A stretch of DNA of 64,000 bases from a virus. A model generated the notes under the pieces. It saw nothing but the letters and a program-made list of their open reading frames with translations. It was not told the DNA's origin and did no database searches. Numbering within the stretch: the first letter of the stretch is position 1; each line of letters begins with the position of its first letter. The stretch is taken from the IMG/VR virus record IMGVR_UViG_3300005264_000255, positions 1-64,000 of that record; one strand, 5' to 3'. Below are positions 1-8,852 of the stretch, piece by piece. A program made the translations under genes and the position numbers.

Positions 1-663
1 TTTTTTACTATCTTGGTTATATAGAAACATTATTAAGTTCTTAGTATCTATTTTAATATGTGACCATTGTTTAGCTAAACTCTGAAAATTAATCTTACCC
101 TTACTATCCTTAACCTGTACATGTGGACGAAAACCTAATTCAAAATGTTCTTTAAAAACTTCTTCAGTAAACTCGTATAATCCATCTATATCGGATAAAT
201 TATTAAGTTTAATAATTGTATCTATAGTGTTCTTATTACTGAGACCTTCCTCCATATTTACTTCGATGACGTTACTACTGGGAATAATGTTACATTTACT
301 ACCACATACATCAATAACCTCATCTTCTATAACTACATAATCGACTATGTCATTATCATCAATAAATTTCATGATCTGATTACCACGATGAGTTAGTTTA
401 TGACTAGTCTCTCCTAAGATCCTTTCCATATACTTAAAATTTGCTTCTGATAAACGTTCTTTTAATATATCCATTCTCCATGAACTGGAAACCACAATAA
501 CTGAATCCTTTACTCTTTTAAGTATGAATTCTAATCTACGCATTAGATGCCGCTCTATGGGATCATTACCTAAATCGTCATAATTACAACTACGATAGGT
601 ATTACTGAGTATGTTAAGTACTCCATCAACATCCAAGAATATTACTTTCTTATCTTTAAACAT
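1..663 (-). CDS. HAD-superfamily phosphatase (3' end outside window)
   Basis: The frame opens with ATG at 663, preceded by AGGAG seven bases upstream, and stays open to base 1, so the C-terminus lies outside the window. The N-terminus reads VIFLDVDGVLN, the HAD motif I with its two catalytic aspartates. VVSSSWR near residue 60 fits motif II and VIEDE near residue 108 fits the acidic motif IV. This spacing matches the small HAD domain linked to phage and RNA-repair proteins, which remove phosphate from small molecules or nucleic acid ends; the substrate here is unknown. It is the last visible gene of an operon with the genes up to 2083, whose likely promoter is at 2125. Confidence 0.7.
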   Translation of the reverse strand, partial: MFKDKKVIFLDVDGVLNILSNTYRSCNYDDLGNDPIERHLMRRLEFILKRVKDSVIVVSSSWRMDILKERLSEANFKYMERILGETSHKLTHRGNQIMKFIDDNDIVDYVVIEDEVIDVCGSKCNIIPSSNVIEVNMEEGLSNKNTIDTIIKLNNLSDIDGLYEFTEEVFKEHFELGFRPHVQVKDSKGKINFQSLAKQWSHIKIDTKNLIMFLYNQDSKK

Positions 664-678
664 CTGTATTCTCCTATT

Positions 679-1506
679 TTAAAATTTAACCTTTGGTAGT
701 AAGTCTGCTAATATCTTACCTATAGAAGGGTCTTTCATTTTAATACTCGCAATTATATTCACAGGAGTAGCTTGTGGTCTCCAGTGTAACTGTAGTGCTA
801 ATTTATATAACAAACTTCTAAACTTGATATTCTGTGGTTTGATTAATGTTGCATCTCCTAATATAAAGTATAGTAACTTGTTAAATGGAAAAATAGCCAT
901 AGATTTAGTACCTATTTTACTATATTTAGTATACCATAAACTACTGTCTTTTATAACACCTGTATTTGATTCTATTAATGAAACTTTCTTATTAACAAAG
1001 TTTAATAAGTCCATACCTATATGAGTAGCTATAAATGAATTTTCATAATACGGTAGAATATGTGTTGTTTTAAAAGTAATACCTTTATTCTTCTCTAATA
1101 ACAGATTACAAGCTTGATCTTCTGTAATTAATATAAAATGTTTAAGTCCTTTAAAATCTTCCACCTCTCGGAAGTTAGCCCAATCATTATATACCTTCTT
1201 ATAGTCAGGTACATATATATGTATGTCGATAGCTACAGTAAAACAAGCTTCTGCAAATTTAGTAGTATCTGTCAGGAACATATTATATATATTGTTTAAA
1301 CTTGTTTTATCCTTTAACATCTTTATCTTCTCTTCTGCGTTACCATCTAAACAATTAATAAAATTACGATACATAGTCTTGGCATTGAAAAGTAAATGTT
1401 TGTTTTTTATACCTGCCTCATTTAGTTTCTCTACAATGATACCTGTAGAGATATTACATCCAAAATCTGATGTAGCATCAGAGTTTAATAAAATCATTTT
1501 ATTCAT
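679..1506 (-). CDS. unknown protein, 275 aa
   Basis: I place the start at 1506 because AAAGGA lies seven bases upstream. A longer frame to 1560 has no ribosome site. The protein starts MNKMILLNSDATSDFG and shows no signal peptide, membrane segment or catalytic motif I can name. Its C-terminal third is rich in aromatic and lysine residues. It lies 15 nt from the HAD gene, which fits co-transcription in the operon that starts near 2125. Function unknown. Confidence 0.7.
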   Translation of the reverse strand: MNKMILLNSDATSDFGCNISTGIIVEKLNEAGIKNKHLLFNAKTMYRNFINCLDGNAEEKIKMLKDKTSLNNIYNMFLTDTTKFAEACFTVAIDIHIYVPDYKKVYNDWANFREVEDFKGLKHFILITEDQACNLLLEKNKGITFKTTHILPYYENSFIATHIGMDLLNFVNKKVSLIESNTGVIKDSSLWYTKYSKIGTKSMAIFPFNKLLYFILGDATLIKPQNIKFRSLLYKLALQLHWRPQATPVNIIASIKMKDPSIGKILADLLPKVKF

Positions 1507-1589
1507 GTTAGTCCTTTTAATAATTTCACACTGTTTAAGATATTGACAGTACGCCGTCAATATCTATTATTCAGGAATTTTTATATCCA

Positions 1590-1709
1590 TTAAAACATTA
1601 CTAGGAATAGTAATATTAACATAAGAACCATTATGATAATCTCTTTACCAACATATGGGTTATAGTCTACATATACTAAATCAGGTATGACTACTTTCTC
1701 AGGTTTCAT
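1590..1709 (-). CDS. tiny membrane protein, 39 aa (candidate)
   Basis: A 39-codon frame starts 11 nt after the stop of the upstream gene and fills an otherwise empty 160-nt gap. The first 22 residues are polar (MKPEKVVIPDLVYVDYNPYV) and the rest is one hydrophobic stretch of about 16 residues (IIIMVLMLILLFLVMF), so it would be a single-pass membrane peptide. There is no clear Shine-Dalgarno site, which lowers confidence. Tiny membrane proteins in early phage operons often act on host envelope proteins, but nothing here shows that. Confidence 0.35.
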   Translation of the reverse strand: MKPEKVVIPDLVYVDYNPYVGKEIIIMVLMLILLFLVMF

Positions 1710-1720
1710 GTTTTTTCATT

Positions 1721-2083
1721 TTAGTTACTTTCTTCTGACAGATGAGATCCGACCAATACATGGTCTCTAACATATTGTTCAGAGTCATTTACCAATATAT
1801 TGGTATGCCTACCATTACTAGCAACTAATGCTCTGATTATCATATTGTCATTTAAGGATAATTTACACCATTCCTCCTCATGAATACGATTAGCTTTTCT
1901 ACCATTCTTTAACTTACTAACTATAATATCTTTACGTTTATTTACATTAAGGTACATGTCATCAGTATTAGAATAATGTTTTATTCTATTATCTATCGTA
2001 TGGATCTCTGTGTTTATAGCTACATACTCACCAATAATAATACCGTCTCTGTCTAGTCCATCTATATTTTTAATTACAGTCAT
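1721..2083 (-). CDS. unknown small early protein, 120 aa
   Basis: The ATG at 2083 has AAAGG about six bases upstream. It is the first gene behind the TATATTAC element at 2125, so it heads an operon that continues to the left edge of the window. The protein is hydrophilic, mixed in charge and shows no recognisable domain; a basic patch (NVNKRKDIIVSKLKNGRKAN) lies near the middle. Function unknown. Confidence 0.7.
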   Translation of the reverse strand: MTVIKNIDGLDRDGIIIGEYVAINTEIHTIDNRIKHYSNTDDMYLNVNKRKDIIVSKLKNGRKANRIHEEEWCKLSLNDNMIIRALVASNGRHTNILVNDSEQYVRDHVLVGSHLSEESN

Positions 2084-2124
2084 TCTTTACCTTTAATATT
2101 TAATTTATTTGTTACTTCATATAA

Positions 2125-2132
2125 GTAATATA
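2125..2132 (-). promoter_or_regulatory. early-type promoter core TATATTAC
   Basis: Read on the minus strand, TATATTAC is followed by TTATATGAAG and lies about 40 nt before the start of the gene at 2083. It is one of seven similar elements in the window (11345, 31355, 32513, 51630, 59557, 62883). From memory, phiKZ early promoters share this octamer; the match is by eye. Confidence 0.55.
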
Positions 2133-2161
2133 CAAGTATTTTTACATAGACACTATCATAT

Positions 2162-3283
2162 TTAACTATAGTTATCTATAAATTCTTTCTCGATACTATG
2201 TACCAGACTTTCATCATTAAGTTCAGTATTCTTCTCCTGAATATACTTTAGTATAGTGTTGTAATCTAACCTACTTACTCTCTTGGGTATAACCTCTATA
2301 TTAATAGCCGTAGTCACATCATTCTTATCAGAACTCTTAAATGTGATATTTAAGTTAGTATAATTCTTAGTTAACTCTAACATATTCTGTCGAATAGGTT
2401 CGTTTATATCCGCATGTAGTCTTAAGTTAAACCTATTTAAATCATTATGATTATTATATCGTTCCAGTTGTTTGTAAATATATGATAGGTCTTTACCTCT
2501 TACATCTATAGTCTTAAACTTTAAAGCCTCTTTATTATCCAAAAATCTAAATCTAAATTTACTATCTTTTATGGTATAATTAATATATACACCACCTTTA
2601 GTATTATCGTCACTATGATTCATAGCATCGAAGCTACCTGGGGTTATTATTCTTTTGTAATTACTACGACTATGATGATGCCCTATTATAATAGGTCCTC
2701 TTACTATATCTAAATAATCTTTAGGTATATGTACATTAGGTAGAGGTATCGGTAGCTGATAATCAAATGTACCATGCATAACTGCTATATCCACTTTATC
2801 AATAGCAAGTTCTTTTAATTTAAACTGTACCTCTTGATATATTTCTGCTGTAGTAGGTTTAGCTTCATCTGGTACATATAGTACTGTCGTCATTAACTTC
2901 TCTATATACTCTATCTCTATCTCTTCTACATACCTAAAATCCACATCAATGTCTAACTTGTCTAGTATAGTAAAGATTAACTTAACCTGTTTCCAATCAT
3001 GACCAGGAGTTCCTTCTAATATACGTAAGATGATATCCTGTTCTTTACAAAATAGTATAAGTTCTGTTAACCATTCTAAAGCAAGATTAATTTCTAACCC
3101 ATTACTAGATAATAATTTATCGAATACATCTCCACTGATTATTATCAGTTTAGTCTTTATGATGTCTTTACGATATTTGATAAAGAATTTTCTTAGATTA
3201 CATATAATGTTATCAGTATGATTTAGTGCATGTCCTAGATGTATATCAGATAAACCTAAAATTGAATATTGTTCTAATTTCAT
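2162..3283 (-). CDS. Mre11/SbcD-like nuclease (T4 gp47 type)
   Basis: This is a metallophosphatase-fold exonuclease of the Mre11/SbcD/gp47 family, 373 aa. Visible motifs in order are DIHLGH (D13, H15), GDVFD (D52), GTPGHDW (H95, D96, replacing the usual GNHD), MHG near 169, GHHHS near 200 and PGSFDAMNH. These bind two metal ions and cut DNA ends. The family works with an SMC-type ATPase (SbcC/Rad50/gp46), and no such gene is visible in this window. The start has AAAAGGAAG upstream. It is divergent from the gene at 3341 across 57 nt. Confidence 0.85.
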   Translation of the reverse strand: MKLEQYSILGLSDIHLGHALNHTDNIICNLRKFFIKYRKDIIKTKLIIISGDVFDKLLSSNGLEINLALEWLTELILFCKEQDIILRILEGTPGHDWKQVKLIFTILDKLDIDVDFRYVEEIEIEYIEKLMTTVLYVPDEAKPTTAEIYQEVQFKLKELAIDKVDIAVMHGTFDYQLPIPLPNVHIPKDYLDIVRGPIIIGHHHSRSNYKRIITPGSFDAMNHSDDNTKGGVYINYTIKDSKFRFRFLDNKEALKFKTIDVRGKDLSYIYKQLERYNNHNDLNRFNLRLHADINEPIRQNMLELTKNYTNLNITFKSSDKNDVTTAINIEVIPKRVSRLDYNTILKYIQEKNTELNDESLVHSIEKEFIDNYS

Positions 3284-3313
3284 TTACTTCCTTTTAATAG
3301 TAAATCTATTTTC

Positions 3314-3317
3314 TTGA
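3314..3317 (+). promoter_or_regulatory. TTGA-type leader element
   Basis: TTGATAA stands about 14 nt before the AAGG of the gene starting at 3341. It is aligned with the other TTGA elements listed under the leader-motif finding. Confidence 0.35.
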
Positions 3318-3340
3318 TAAAAAGAAAATAAGGATATAAG

Positions 3341-3754
3341 ATGGCTATTAAAACCGTACCGTCGTTAACTACTGATGGTTTTTTAACACATATACCCACC
3401 ATGATAGTTAAAATTTATGAATATTTTACTATATCAGATTATTCACAATCTGTATGTTTTTTTGGAAATATATCCAGTCTAACATACATAGTTAATACAT
3501 ATAGTACCAAGCCTGATATGGTAAGACTAGAATTAATGAATACATTAACTAAGTTATATAATAACTATTGGGATAACATCGATATAGATGTTGAGATTAA
3601 ATCATTTATCAATGATGTTTATGACATCAATGTAGATGTATCTGTTACTGATTCAGATGGTAATGTCCATTCACTTAGGAGAAATTTAGTTTTAGATGTT
3701 AAGTCTTTCTTGAACAACTCCATAAATTTAGAATTTATTAAAGGAAACACATGA
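3341..3754 (+). CDS. unknown, probable structural protein, 137 aa
   Basis: AAGGATATAAG precedes the ATG. The protein is acidic with several Asp/Ile/Val-rich strands (WDNIDIDVEIKSFINDVYDI), which suggests a beta-rich particle or baseplate component, but no family is recognised. It overlaps the next gene by four bases (ATGA), so the two are translationally coupled. Both share the palindromic terminator at 4312. Confidence 0.7.
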   Translation: MAIKTVPSLTTDGFLTHIPTMIVKIYEYFTISDYSQSVCFFGNISSLTYIVNTYSTKPDMVRLELMNTLTKLYNNYWDNIDIDVEIKSFINDVYDINVDVSVTDSDGNVHSLRRNLVLDVKSFLNNSINLEFIKGNT

Positions 3755-4317
3755 ATTTAAATAAAGCGATTAGTGTCGGTAGACAAGAAGAACTGTCTAT
3801 TATTGAAGAACTTGGTAAAAGTTTAAAGACCATTTGTAATGTATCTAAAACTATAGATCTTAGTACCTTTGAAACATATTTCTTACCTTATATAATTGGT
3901 GAGTTAGAACATGATGATATTAACAATGCTGTATTTATAGATAATTATAGTACTGTATCTGGAAGTATTCGTACAGGTATTAATGTTGTTGATAGTAATG
4001 ATGATGTACTATATGAACTACCACCTTTGTTAGCCGAAACTAATGAAATGGATTTAGGTATTAGTTTTAACAAGATTATTCAAAAATGTAATAGCCCTGA
4101 GTTACTAGTTCAACGAAGTGGACAGGGTAATTTAAATACTGCCTGTAATGTAATAGAGAAGACTTTTAACGATAGTAATAAGATAGAGGATGATATTGTA
4201 AAAACCATAACACAAATTCATATTGATTACAATGATAGAAAGTCCCCTGATAAGCAGATTAGCAATGTAGCTACTAGTGTTAAAGATGATTACGATGATG
4301 ACTTTATAGACTACTAG
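3751..4317 (+). CDS. unknown protein with acidic tail, 188 aa
   Basis: It starts in an ATGA overlap with the upstream gene and has AAAGGA in the upstream coding sequence as ribosome site. It has no recognised domain. The C-terminus is strongly acidic (DDYDDDFIDY). The stop codon lies inside the 32-bp palindrome shared with the convergent gene at 4333. The location among structural genes suggests a virion or assembly role, which is inference. Confidence 0.7.
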   Translation: MNLNKAISVGRQEELSIIEELGKSLKTICNVSKTIDLSTFETYFLPYIIGELEHDDINNAVFIDNYSTVSGSIRTGINVVDSNDDVLYELPPLLAETNEMDLGISFNKIIQKCNSPELLVQRSGQGNLNTACNVIEKTFNDSNKIEDDIVKTITQIHIDYNDRKSPDKQISNVATSVKDDYDDDFIDY

Positions 4318-4343
4318 TATAACGCATATGCGTTATACTAGTA
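4312..4343. terminator. perfect 32-bp palindrome, bidirectional terminator
   Basis: The two 16-base arms (TACTAGTATAACGCAT and its exact complement) meet with no spacer. Both convergent genes end inside it: TAG at 4315-4317 on plus and TAA at 4333-4335 on minus. I infer that it ends transcription in both directions. Confidence 0.75.
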
Positions 4344-4659
4344 ATGTTTTACTAATGGTATATCCATTATTTTCTTTCATCCCTACAATATTAGCTAGAT
4401 TAAATACATAGTTCTCAGAACCCATACTAATCTTAAGTATATAAGCACGATTACTATCTAACTTAATATTTTCCATTATGTTTTTTAGTAAACTATATCT
4501 AAGAGATAGTTCATAGAACTCTACTTTAAGTGTATTGCTTTCCTCTAATGATGGAAAAGCATTCATCTTACTCTTAACCTTTTCATCAAATAGATTAACA
4601 TCGATACATACACCGAATAACTTACCCTCGTTAACTGTAATTTTAAATAGATTATACAC
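4333..4659 (-). CDS. unknown protein, 108 aa
   Basis: This small protein has alternating hydrophobic and charged strands and no motif I recognise. It overlaps the hub-like gene upstream by eight bases, so it is probably made from the same message. It ends inside the 4312 palindrome. Genes placed like this are often small baseplate or tail accessory proteins; no direct evidence here. Confidence 0.65.
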   Translation of the reverse strand: MYNLFKITVNEGKLFGVCIDVNLFDEKVKSKMNAFPSLEESNTLKVEFYELSLRYSLLKNIMENIKLDSNRAYILKISMGSENYVFNLANIVGMKENNGYTISKTLLV

Positions 4660-5986
4660 TTGTTACTCCTTTTTCAATTCGTTTAAATGATACGAATAAT
4701 ATCGAGATGGATACTTTTCTTACCATGTCATATGACCGATTACATCCTTGTAATATACCTGTAGTAGTAACCACCTTATCTTTTTCTAAGAACATATATT
4801 TAACAGCCATTCCTGGTATTAAAACTTCTGAATTAATGTTAGGTAGCTTTATAGTAGCTAACACACTCTTATTCTTATTTATATTACTATAATAGATATA
4901 TTCATTCTCTTTTTGATTTATTTCAATATACTTAGCATAATCAAGAATCCTATTATCATTATGATAATCAAATGTTTCGTCACTCTTAAACGTAATTTTG
5001 GTATCAGTTACATTTACTAACGACTTATCATTAAATAAATCTTTCTTTATAGAGATAACTCCATTTCCTTCATTGTATCTATTATGTTCATTAATATCAT
5101 TAAACGATATCTCTGATATAGCAATCTTATAGGTATTAACGTCATAGAATGCATTGTTATCATTTTTAGTTACATTTGGTAAATTTGGATTAATTAACAG
5201 AAGTCTAGGTAAATCTAACTCTTCTTCGTATCGTTCATAGTTAAATAATGGATAAATATATATATCGTAAGTGGTAGCTAAAGTTGTCGTATCCAACTTA
5301 CTAAAATATATACCTATATCTCCTTTATATAATCCATAACTATTATGTTGTAATTCGTATGGTAATTTGATAATCTTTGTAAAGGGCTTAATGATAATGT
5401 TATTAAACACCTGATCATTATCACTCTTATATATATTTAGGTTATATATCAACTTCTTACCTATAACCGTAATATCTTTTAACCCATGAGATAATATCCC
5501 TTTCAATAACTTGGTTAAGGTAATATCGTGATATATTCCTGAAGTAATCTTGTTCTTAAGTGCTAGTGTTAAAGGGTCGATACACTGTATATTACATTCA
5601 AACATATCCTGTTTATCTAGTTCAGTCATATCTAAATTTGAAATAGTAGAGTTATATTCCGTAGGTAGTTTATTTAGTATAGTACCCTTATACTTATTCT
5701 TAACCTTTTTTGTACCTGTTTTAATTTCTATAGTAACTTCCAGACTATCCCTCTGAGCATATATATCTCTGATAAATGTACCCATAGGTATCATAAAATC
5801 TATAAATATTATATCTGATATATCAGTGTTATAATTACATTCTGTTCTATATGTTTGTAAATGACCTACAGTCATATTCATGGACTCAGTATGTATTATC
5901 ACCGCTACAGTCGGTATTACATATGGCGTAGCATTATCAATGATACCTAATACCTCGGTATCTATTAAATTCTGTTTCTGTAACAT
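4652..5986 (-). CDS. probable tail/baseplate hub-like structural protein, 444 aa
   Basis: The middle contains a DPLTLALKNKI...SGIYHDITLTKLLKGIL segment and long beta-strand-rich stretches, a pattern seen in hub proteins of contractile tails (T4 gp27 and VgrG N-terminal domains). I see no enzymatic motif. The ribosome site is AAGGAAATTAA before ATG 5986. The upstream gene ends in a hairpin at 6016-6043, so this transcript probably starts just after it. The hub assignment is inferred from pattern and context only. Confidence 0.45.
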   Translation of the reverse strand: MLQKQNLIDTEVLGIIDNATPYVIPTVAVIIHTESMNMTVGHLQTYRTECNYNTDISDIIFIDFMIPMGTFIRDIYAQRDSLEVTIEIKTGTKKVKNKYKGTILNKLPTEYNSTISNLDMTELDKQDMFECNIQCIDPLTLALKNKITSGIYHDITLTKLLKGILSHGLKDITVIGKKLIYNLNIYKSDNDQVFNNIIIKPFTKIIKLPYELQHNSYGLYKGDIGIYFSKLDTTTLATTYDIYIYPLFNYERYEEELDLPRLLLINPNLPNVTKNDNNAFYDVNTYKIAISEISFNDINEHNRYNEGNGVISIKKDLFNDKSLVNVTDTKITFKSDETFDYHNDNRILDYAKYIEINQKENEYIYYSNINKNKSVLATIKLPNINSEVLIPGMAVKYMFLEKDKVVTTTGILQGCNRSYDMVRKVSISILFVSFKRIEKGVTSV

Positions 5987-6015
5987 TTAATTTCCTTATA
6001 GAAAAATGCTTATGA

Positions 6016-6043
6016 AACATAGGATACTTTTGTACCCTATGTT
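6016..6043 (-). terminator. hairpin after the coiled-coil/HTH gene
   Basis: On the minus-strand RNA a 12-bp stem (AACATAGGGTAC with GTATCCTATGTT, one G-U pair) closes a four-base AAAA loop. It sits between the stop at 6046 and the ribosome site of the next gene. Confidence 0.6.
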
Positions 6044-6045
6044 AT

Positions 6046-6879
6046 TTAACATTTCTTATATGTCTCACGCTTGAATATTTTTTCAATAGTACTTTCACTA
6101 CGCTTAAATTCAATAGCAAGTTTACTAATAGACTCACCCTTACCTACTCGTTTACGTATTTCCTTAATAGTACTACACGGTAACGCTTTATATATGATGT
6201 TTTGTTTTTGTTTACTCACTTTCTGTTTGGTTACTGGAACAACATTTGATTTCTTTAACCCATTTAATTCGGATAGTAGTTTCCCATTACTTTCTTGTAA
6301 CTCTGTTATCAGAAGTAGATTAGCGTCATTCTGTGCAGATGTTTCATCTAATGCCTCTTTAGCCTTTTTCAGACATTCATCAGTAACCTCTTTAGTAATC
6401 CTAGCATGTACTTCAGCTAACTCTGTTTTATGTTTAGTTATAAGTTTTTTCTTCTCACTAGTAAATGATGCTACCTTACCTCTACTACGAACTAACATCT
6501 CTTCAAGTGTCATTACCTTCGTAGTTAAGTTTATGTTTTCATTACTATGTTTTTCAGTAGTCTTTTTCAGTGAAGTAAAACGCTCTTGTGTTAATTCGTT
6601 TTCTTCAGTCATGACAGTTAACTCATCAGTTAACTTTTGAATTTCCGTAGTATACTTATTTTCAGACATAATACTGTTTACTCTATCTACATTAATTTGT
6701 TGTTTTAATTTTTTAATATCACTTAAATGACTTTCATGTTCAACCTTGTAGTCTCTAACCTCTTTTTTCAACTCATAACAATCACGTATTAGACTTGTAA
6801 CATCGCTATATAGAACAACACTACTAAACCATCTTTTCCAAAAACCTACTTTCTTTATTTTACTAAGAATGTTTTCCAT
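6046..6879 (-). CDS. long coiled-coil protein with C-terminal helix-turn-helix
   Basis: Residues about 30-200 are heptad-like and rich in Lys, Glu and Leu, so a long coiled coil is likely. The last 40 residues (GKGESISKLAIEFKRSESTI and on) read as a resolvase-type helix-turn-helix, which binds DNA. A Trp/Phe-rich N-terminal patch (VGFWKRWFSSVVLY) may be a membrane or partner contact. This could be a DNA-tethering or segregation protein; function is not established. It follows the 6894 gene by 14 nt. Confidence 0.6.
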   Translation of the reverse strand: MENILSKIKKVGFWKRWFSSVVLYSDVTSLIRDCYELKKEVRDYKVEHESHLSDIKKLKQQINVDRVNSIMSENKYTTEIQKLTDELTVMTEENELTQERFTSLKKTTEKHSNENINLTTKVMTLEEMLVRSRGKVASFTSEKKKLITKHKTELAEVHARITKEVTDECLKKAKEALDETSAQNDANLLLITELQESNGKLLSELNGLKKSNVVPVTKQKVSKQKQNIIYKALPCSTIKEIRKRVGKGESISKLAIEFKRSESTIEKIFKRETYKKC

Positions 6880-6893
6880 TATAATTCCTCTTT

Positions 6894-7520
6894 TTAATTA
6901 ACTAATAAACTGTCTACGTCAATGACGCTACTACTTGACTTAACACCATTTGACTTAACACCGTCCATGGCACTAAATCCATTACCTAAACCAAGTATCA
7001 TTCCACTATTACTAACTTTGTTAATACTATTTTTTATATTATTACTATTTATTTTAATCATATTAAGATAAAAATCGTTTATATATTCATATACTTCATC
7101 AGCGTTCTTAACTCTTCCATATTCAGCAATAGCTTCTAAGTCGTTCAAACATGGTGTAAGGATATTCACTATACGACCTACATCATCACGATTTACAGTA
7201 CGTACACTATATCCATTATTAAAAAGATCTATAATGTTTGCTAAGGGTAAATAAACATTCTTCATATCGTTTAATGAATCTTTATTTACTACATTATTAG
7301 TTACCGATGGTTCTAACTTACTATATGTATCTTTACTCGTACCATTTCTGATATTAAGTTTCCTAATGGGAACACCATCCAGAAACTCAATGTCTTCTTC
7401 GTCAGGAGCTAACTCAGTTTCACTCATCAGTGCGATGTATGGAACACCGACCATAAATCTATGACTATGTAACTCGTCTAGTATAGAAGATATACTTGTC
7501 CTTAAAAAACCTTTATTCAT
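6894..7520 (-). CDS. unknown protein, 208 aa
   Basis: No family is recognised. The protein is mostly soluble with a Ser/Gly/Asn-rich C-terminal tail (GLGNGFSAMDGVKSNGVKSS) that looks disordered. It has AAAGG upstream of the ATG and sits 10 nt after the 7531 gene, so it belongs to the same minus-strand operon (7520-8790). A structural or assembly role is possible from position alone. Confidence 0.6.
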   Translation of the reverse strand: MNKGFLRTSISSILDELHSHRFMVGVPYIALMSETELAPDEEDIEFLDGVPIRKLNIRNGTSKDTYSKLEPSVTNNVVNKDSLNDMKNVYLPLANIIDLFNNGYSVRTVNRDDVGRIVNILTPCLNDLEAIAEYGRVKNADEVYEYINDFYLNMIKINSNNIKNSINKVSNSGMILGLGNGFSAMDGVKSNGVKSSSSVIDVDSLLVN

Positions 7521-7530
7521 AAAGTTCCTT

Positions 7531-8790
7531 TTAAATAAATTTAACAGTAAATGTTGTTAAGTAATATTTTACAATATATATCTGTATTGGTATAAAATAA
7601 AACAACTCTTTTTCATCTAGGTTAAACACTTCCTTATTTAAAACTAGCATATCAGACATATTAATAACCCCACCTGTCATCATTGACAGAAATACGTTCT
7701 CAAACAGAGTTAATTCTTCCTTCTCTACATTAGTTAAAGTCTCTCCTCTTAGTACCTTATAAATAGATTCTCTAAATATATAATACTTATTATCTACCAT
7801 AGGAAAGAATTCATTAACAGTTGTATTATTACTTATAACTAAATCATCAGTTGTATTACTATTCTGTATAACACTACTAACACCTGTAAACATCATAGCC
7901 ATTAAGTAAGGATTAGTACCAAAATTATTACTACTCACATGTGTCATATGTTTACATAATCTACCAGTACTATAGTTATCATTAAGTATATAATCCAAAA
8001 CAGTGATAATATTGTAATCAAAATCTATTATCTCTATAGAGTTATCTAAATTATTAAGTCCTACTATATTTCTTATAAACTTTTCCAAGTAAGGATCATA
8101 TAGTAGACCATTTAATTTATTCTTAGTTACTACATAGAATCCATGTTCAGGTATGATAAACATGTTGTTCCAATGAATTAACAACCGTTCTAATGTACCA
8201 GTTAACTCTTTACGATTTCTTACTTCAGTAGTAGTATAAAGAGGCTTTACCTTATCAATACGAAAGTCTTTGTTATATATCAGTTCCTCATAAATAGAAT
8301 CCATTAACTTTATATATATAGGATCTTGTATATCATGTATCTCTGCATAAGACTTATAACTAATTTTAAATAAACCTTGATTGTTATAGTTTATTCTCTC
8401 TATCTCAGTTATACTAAAAATAATGATACGACCATCTGGTAATTTAGATAGGATTATATCATTAGGATTTGGGATTATATCAATATCTATTATACCACTA
8501 CCTCCTAGAGCATCCTGAGTACCGCTACCTAAAGGTGAATCTACACGAATTATCATGTTGGATATCTTTATATATTCCTGTAGAGTAATATCTACATTAA
8601 CATCAAACTGAGTTACAGGTGTTGTTTCATCTACCTTTCTATGTAGGTATGTAACATCCCATGAATAACCTGGTAGGGTTACTAAGATACTTGCATCTAC
8701 TCTCTCATTATCGTACAGCGGTACAAGTGAGTTATCTTCTTTATTTATTACAATCTCTTCTATCTCTTCACGTAATCCAAAAATTGCCAT
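7531..8790 (-). CDS. probable virion structural protein, 419 aa
   Basis: This large, beta-rich, acidic protein has no enzyme motif. Segments such as PGYSWDVTYLHRKVDETTPV and DPIYIKLMDSIYEELI suggest a particle protein, but I cannot name the family. It opens a new transcription unit: the upstream gene ends in the 8827 hairpin and a TTGATTAAA element lies at 8814-8817, just before the GAGGATATAAG ribosome site. Confidence 0.55.
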   Translation of the reverse strand: MAIFGLREEIEEIVINKEDNSLVPLYDNERVDASILVTLPGYSWDVTYLHRKVDETTPVTQFDVNVDITLQEYIKISNMIIRVDSPLGSGTQDALGGSGIIDIDIIPNPNDIILSKLPDGRIIIFSITEIERINYNNQGLFKISYKSYAEIHDIQDPIYIKLMDSIYEELIYNKDFRIDKVKPLYTTTEVRNRKELTGTLERLLIHWNNMFIIPEHGFYVVTKNKLNGLLYDPYLEKFIRNIVGLNNLDNSIEIIDFDYNIITVLDYILNDNYSTGRLCKHMTHVSSNNFGTNPYLMAMMFTGVSSVIQNSNTTDDLVISNNTTVNEFFPMVDNKYYIFRESIYKVLRGETLTNVEKEELTLFENVFLSMMTGGVINMSDMLVLNKEVFNLDEKELFYFIPIQIYIVKYYLTTFTVKFI

Positions 8791-8813
8791 CTTATATCCT
8801 CATATTTATTTAA

Positions 8814-8817
8814 TCAA
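8814..8817 (-). promoter_or_regulatory. TTGA-type leader element
   Basis: Read on minus, TTTGATTAAATAAATATGAGG lies directly behind the T-tract of the 8827 terminator and in front of the gene at 8790, so a new transcript is likely to start here. Confidence 0.4.
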
Positions 8818-8826
8818 AAAAATAGA

Positions 8827-8852
8827 TATGTTCTAGGGTTTCCTAGAACATA
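8827..8852 (-). terminator. intrinsic terminator with T7 tract
   Basis: An 11-bp stem (TATGTTCTAGG and complement) encloses a four-base loop and is followed on minus by ATCTATTTTTTT. The TAG stop (8833-8835) of the broken gene ending here lies in the stem. Confidence 0.8.

Noticed and set aside
824-1546. Plus-strand frames opposite the 679-1506 gene
   Set aside because: Hydrophobic, Phe/Leu-rich mirror translations of a coding minus strand, without ribosome sites.
6071-6640. 189-codon plus-strand frame opposite the coiled-coil gene
   Set aside because: It is the Ser/Phe/Leu-rich shadow of a Lys/Glu-rich coiled coil, with no ribosome site or promoter.
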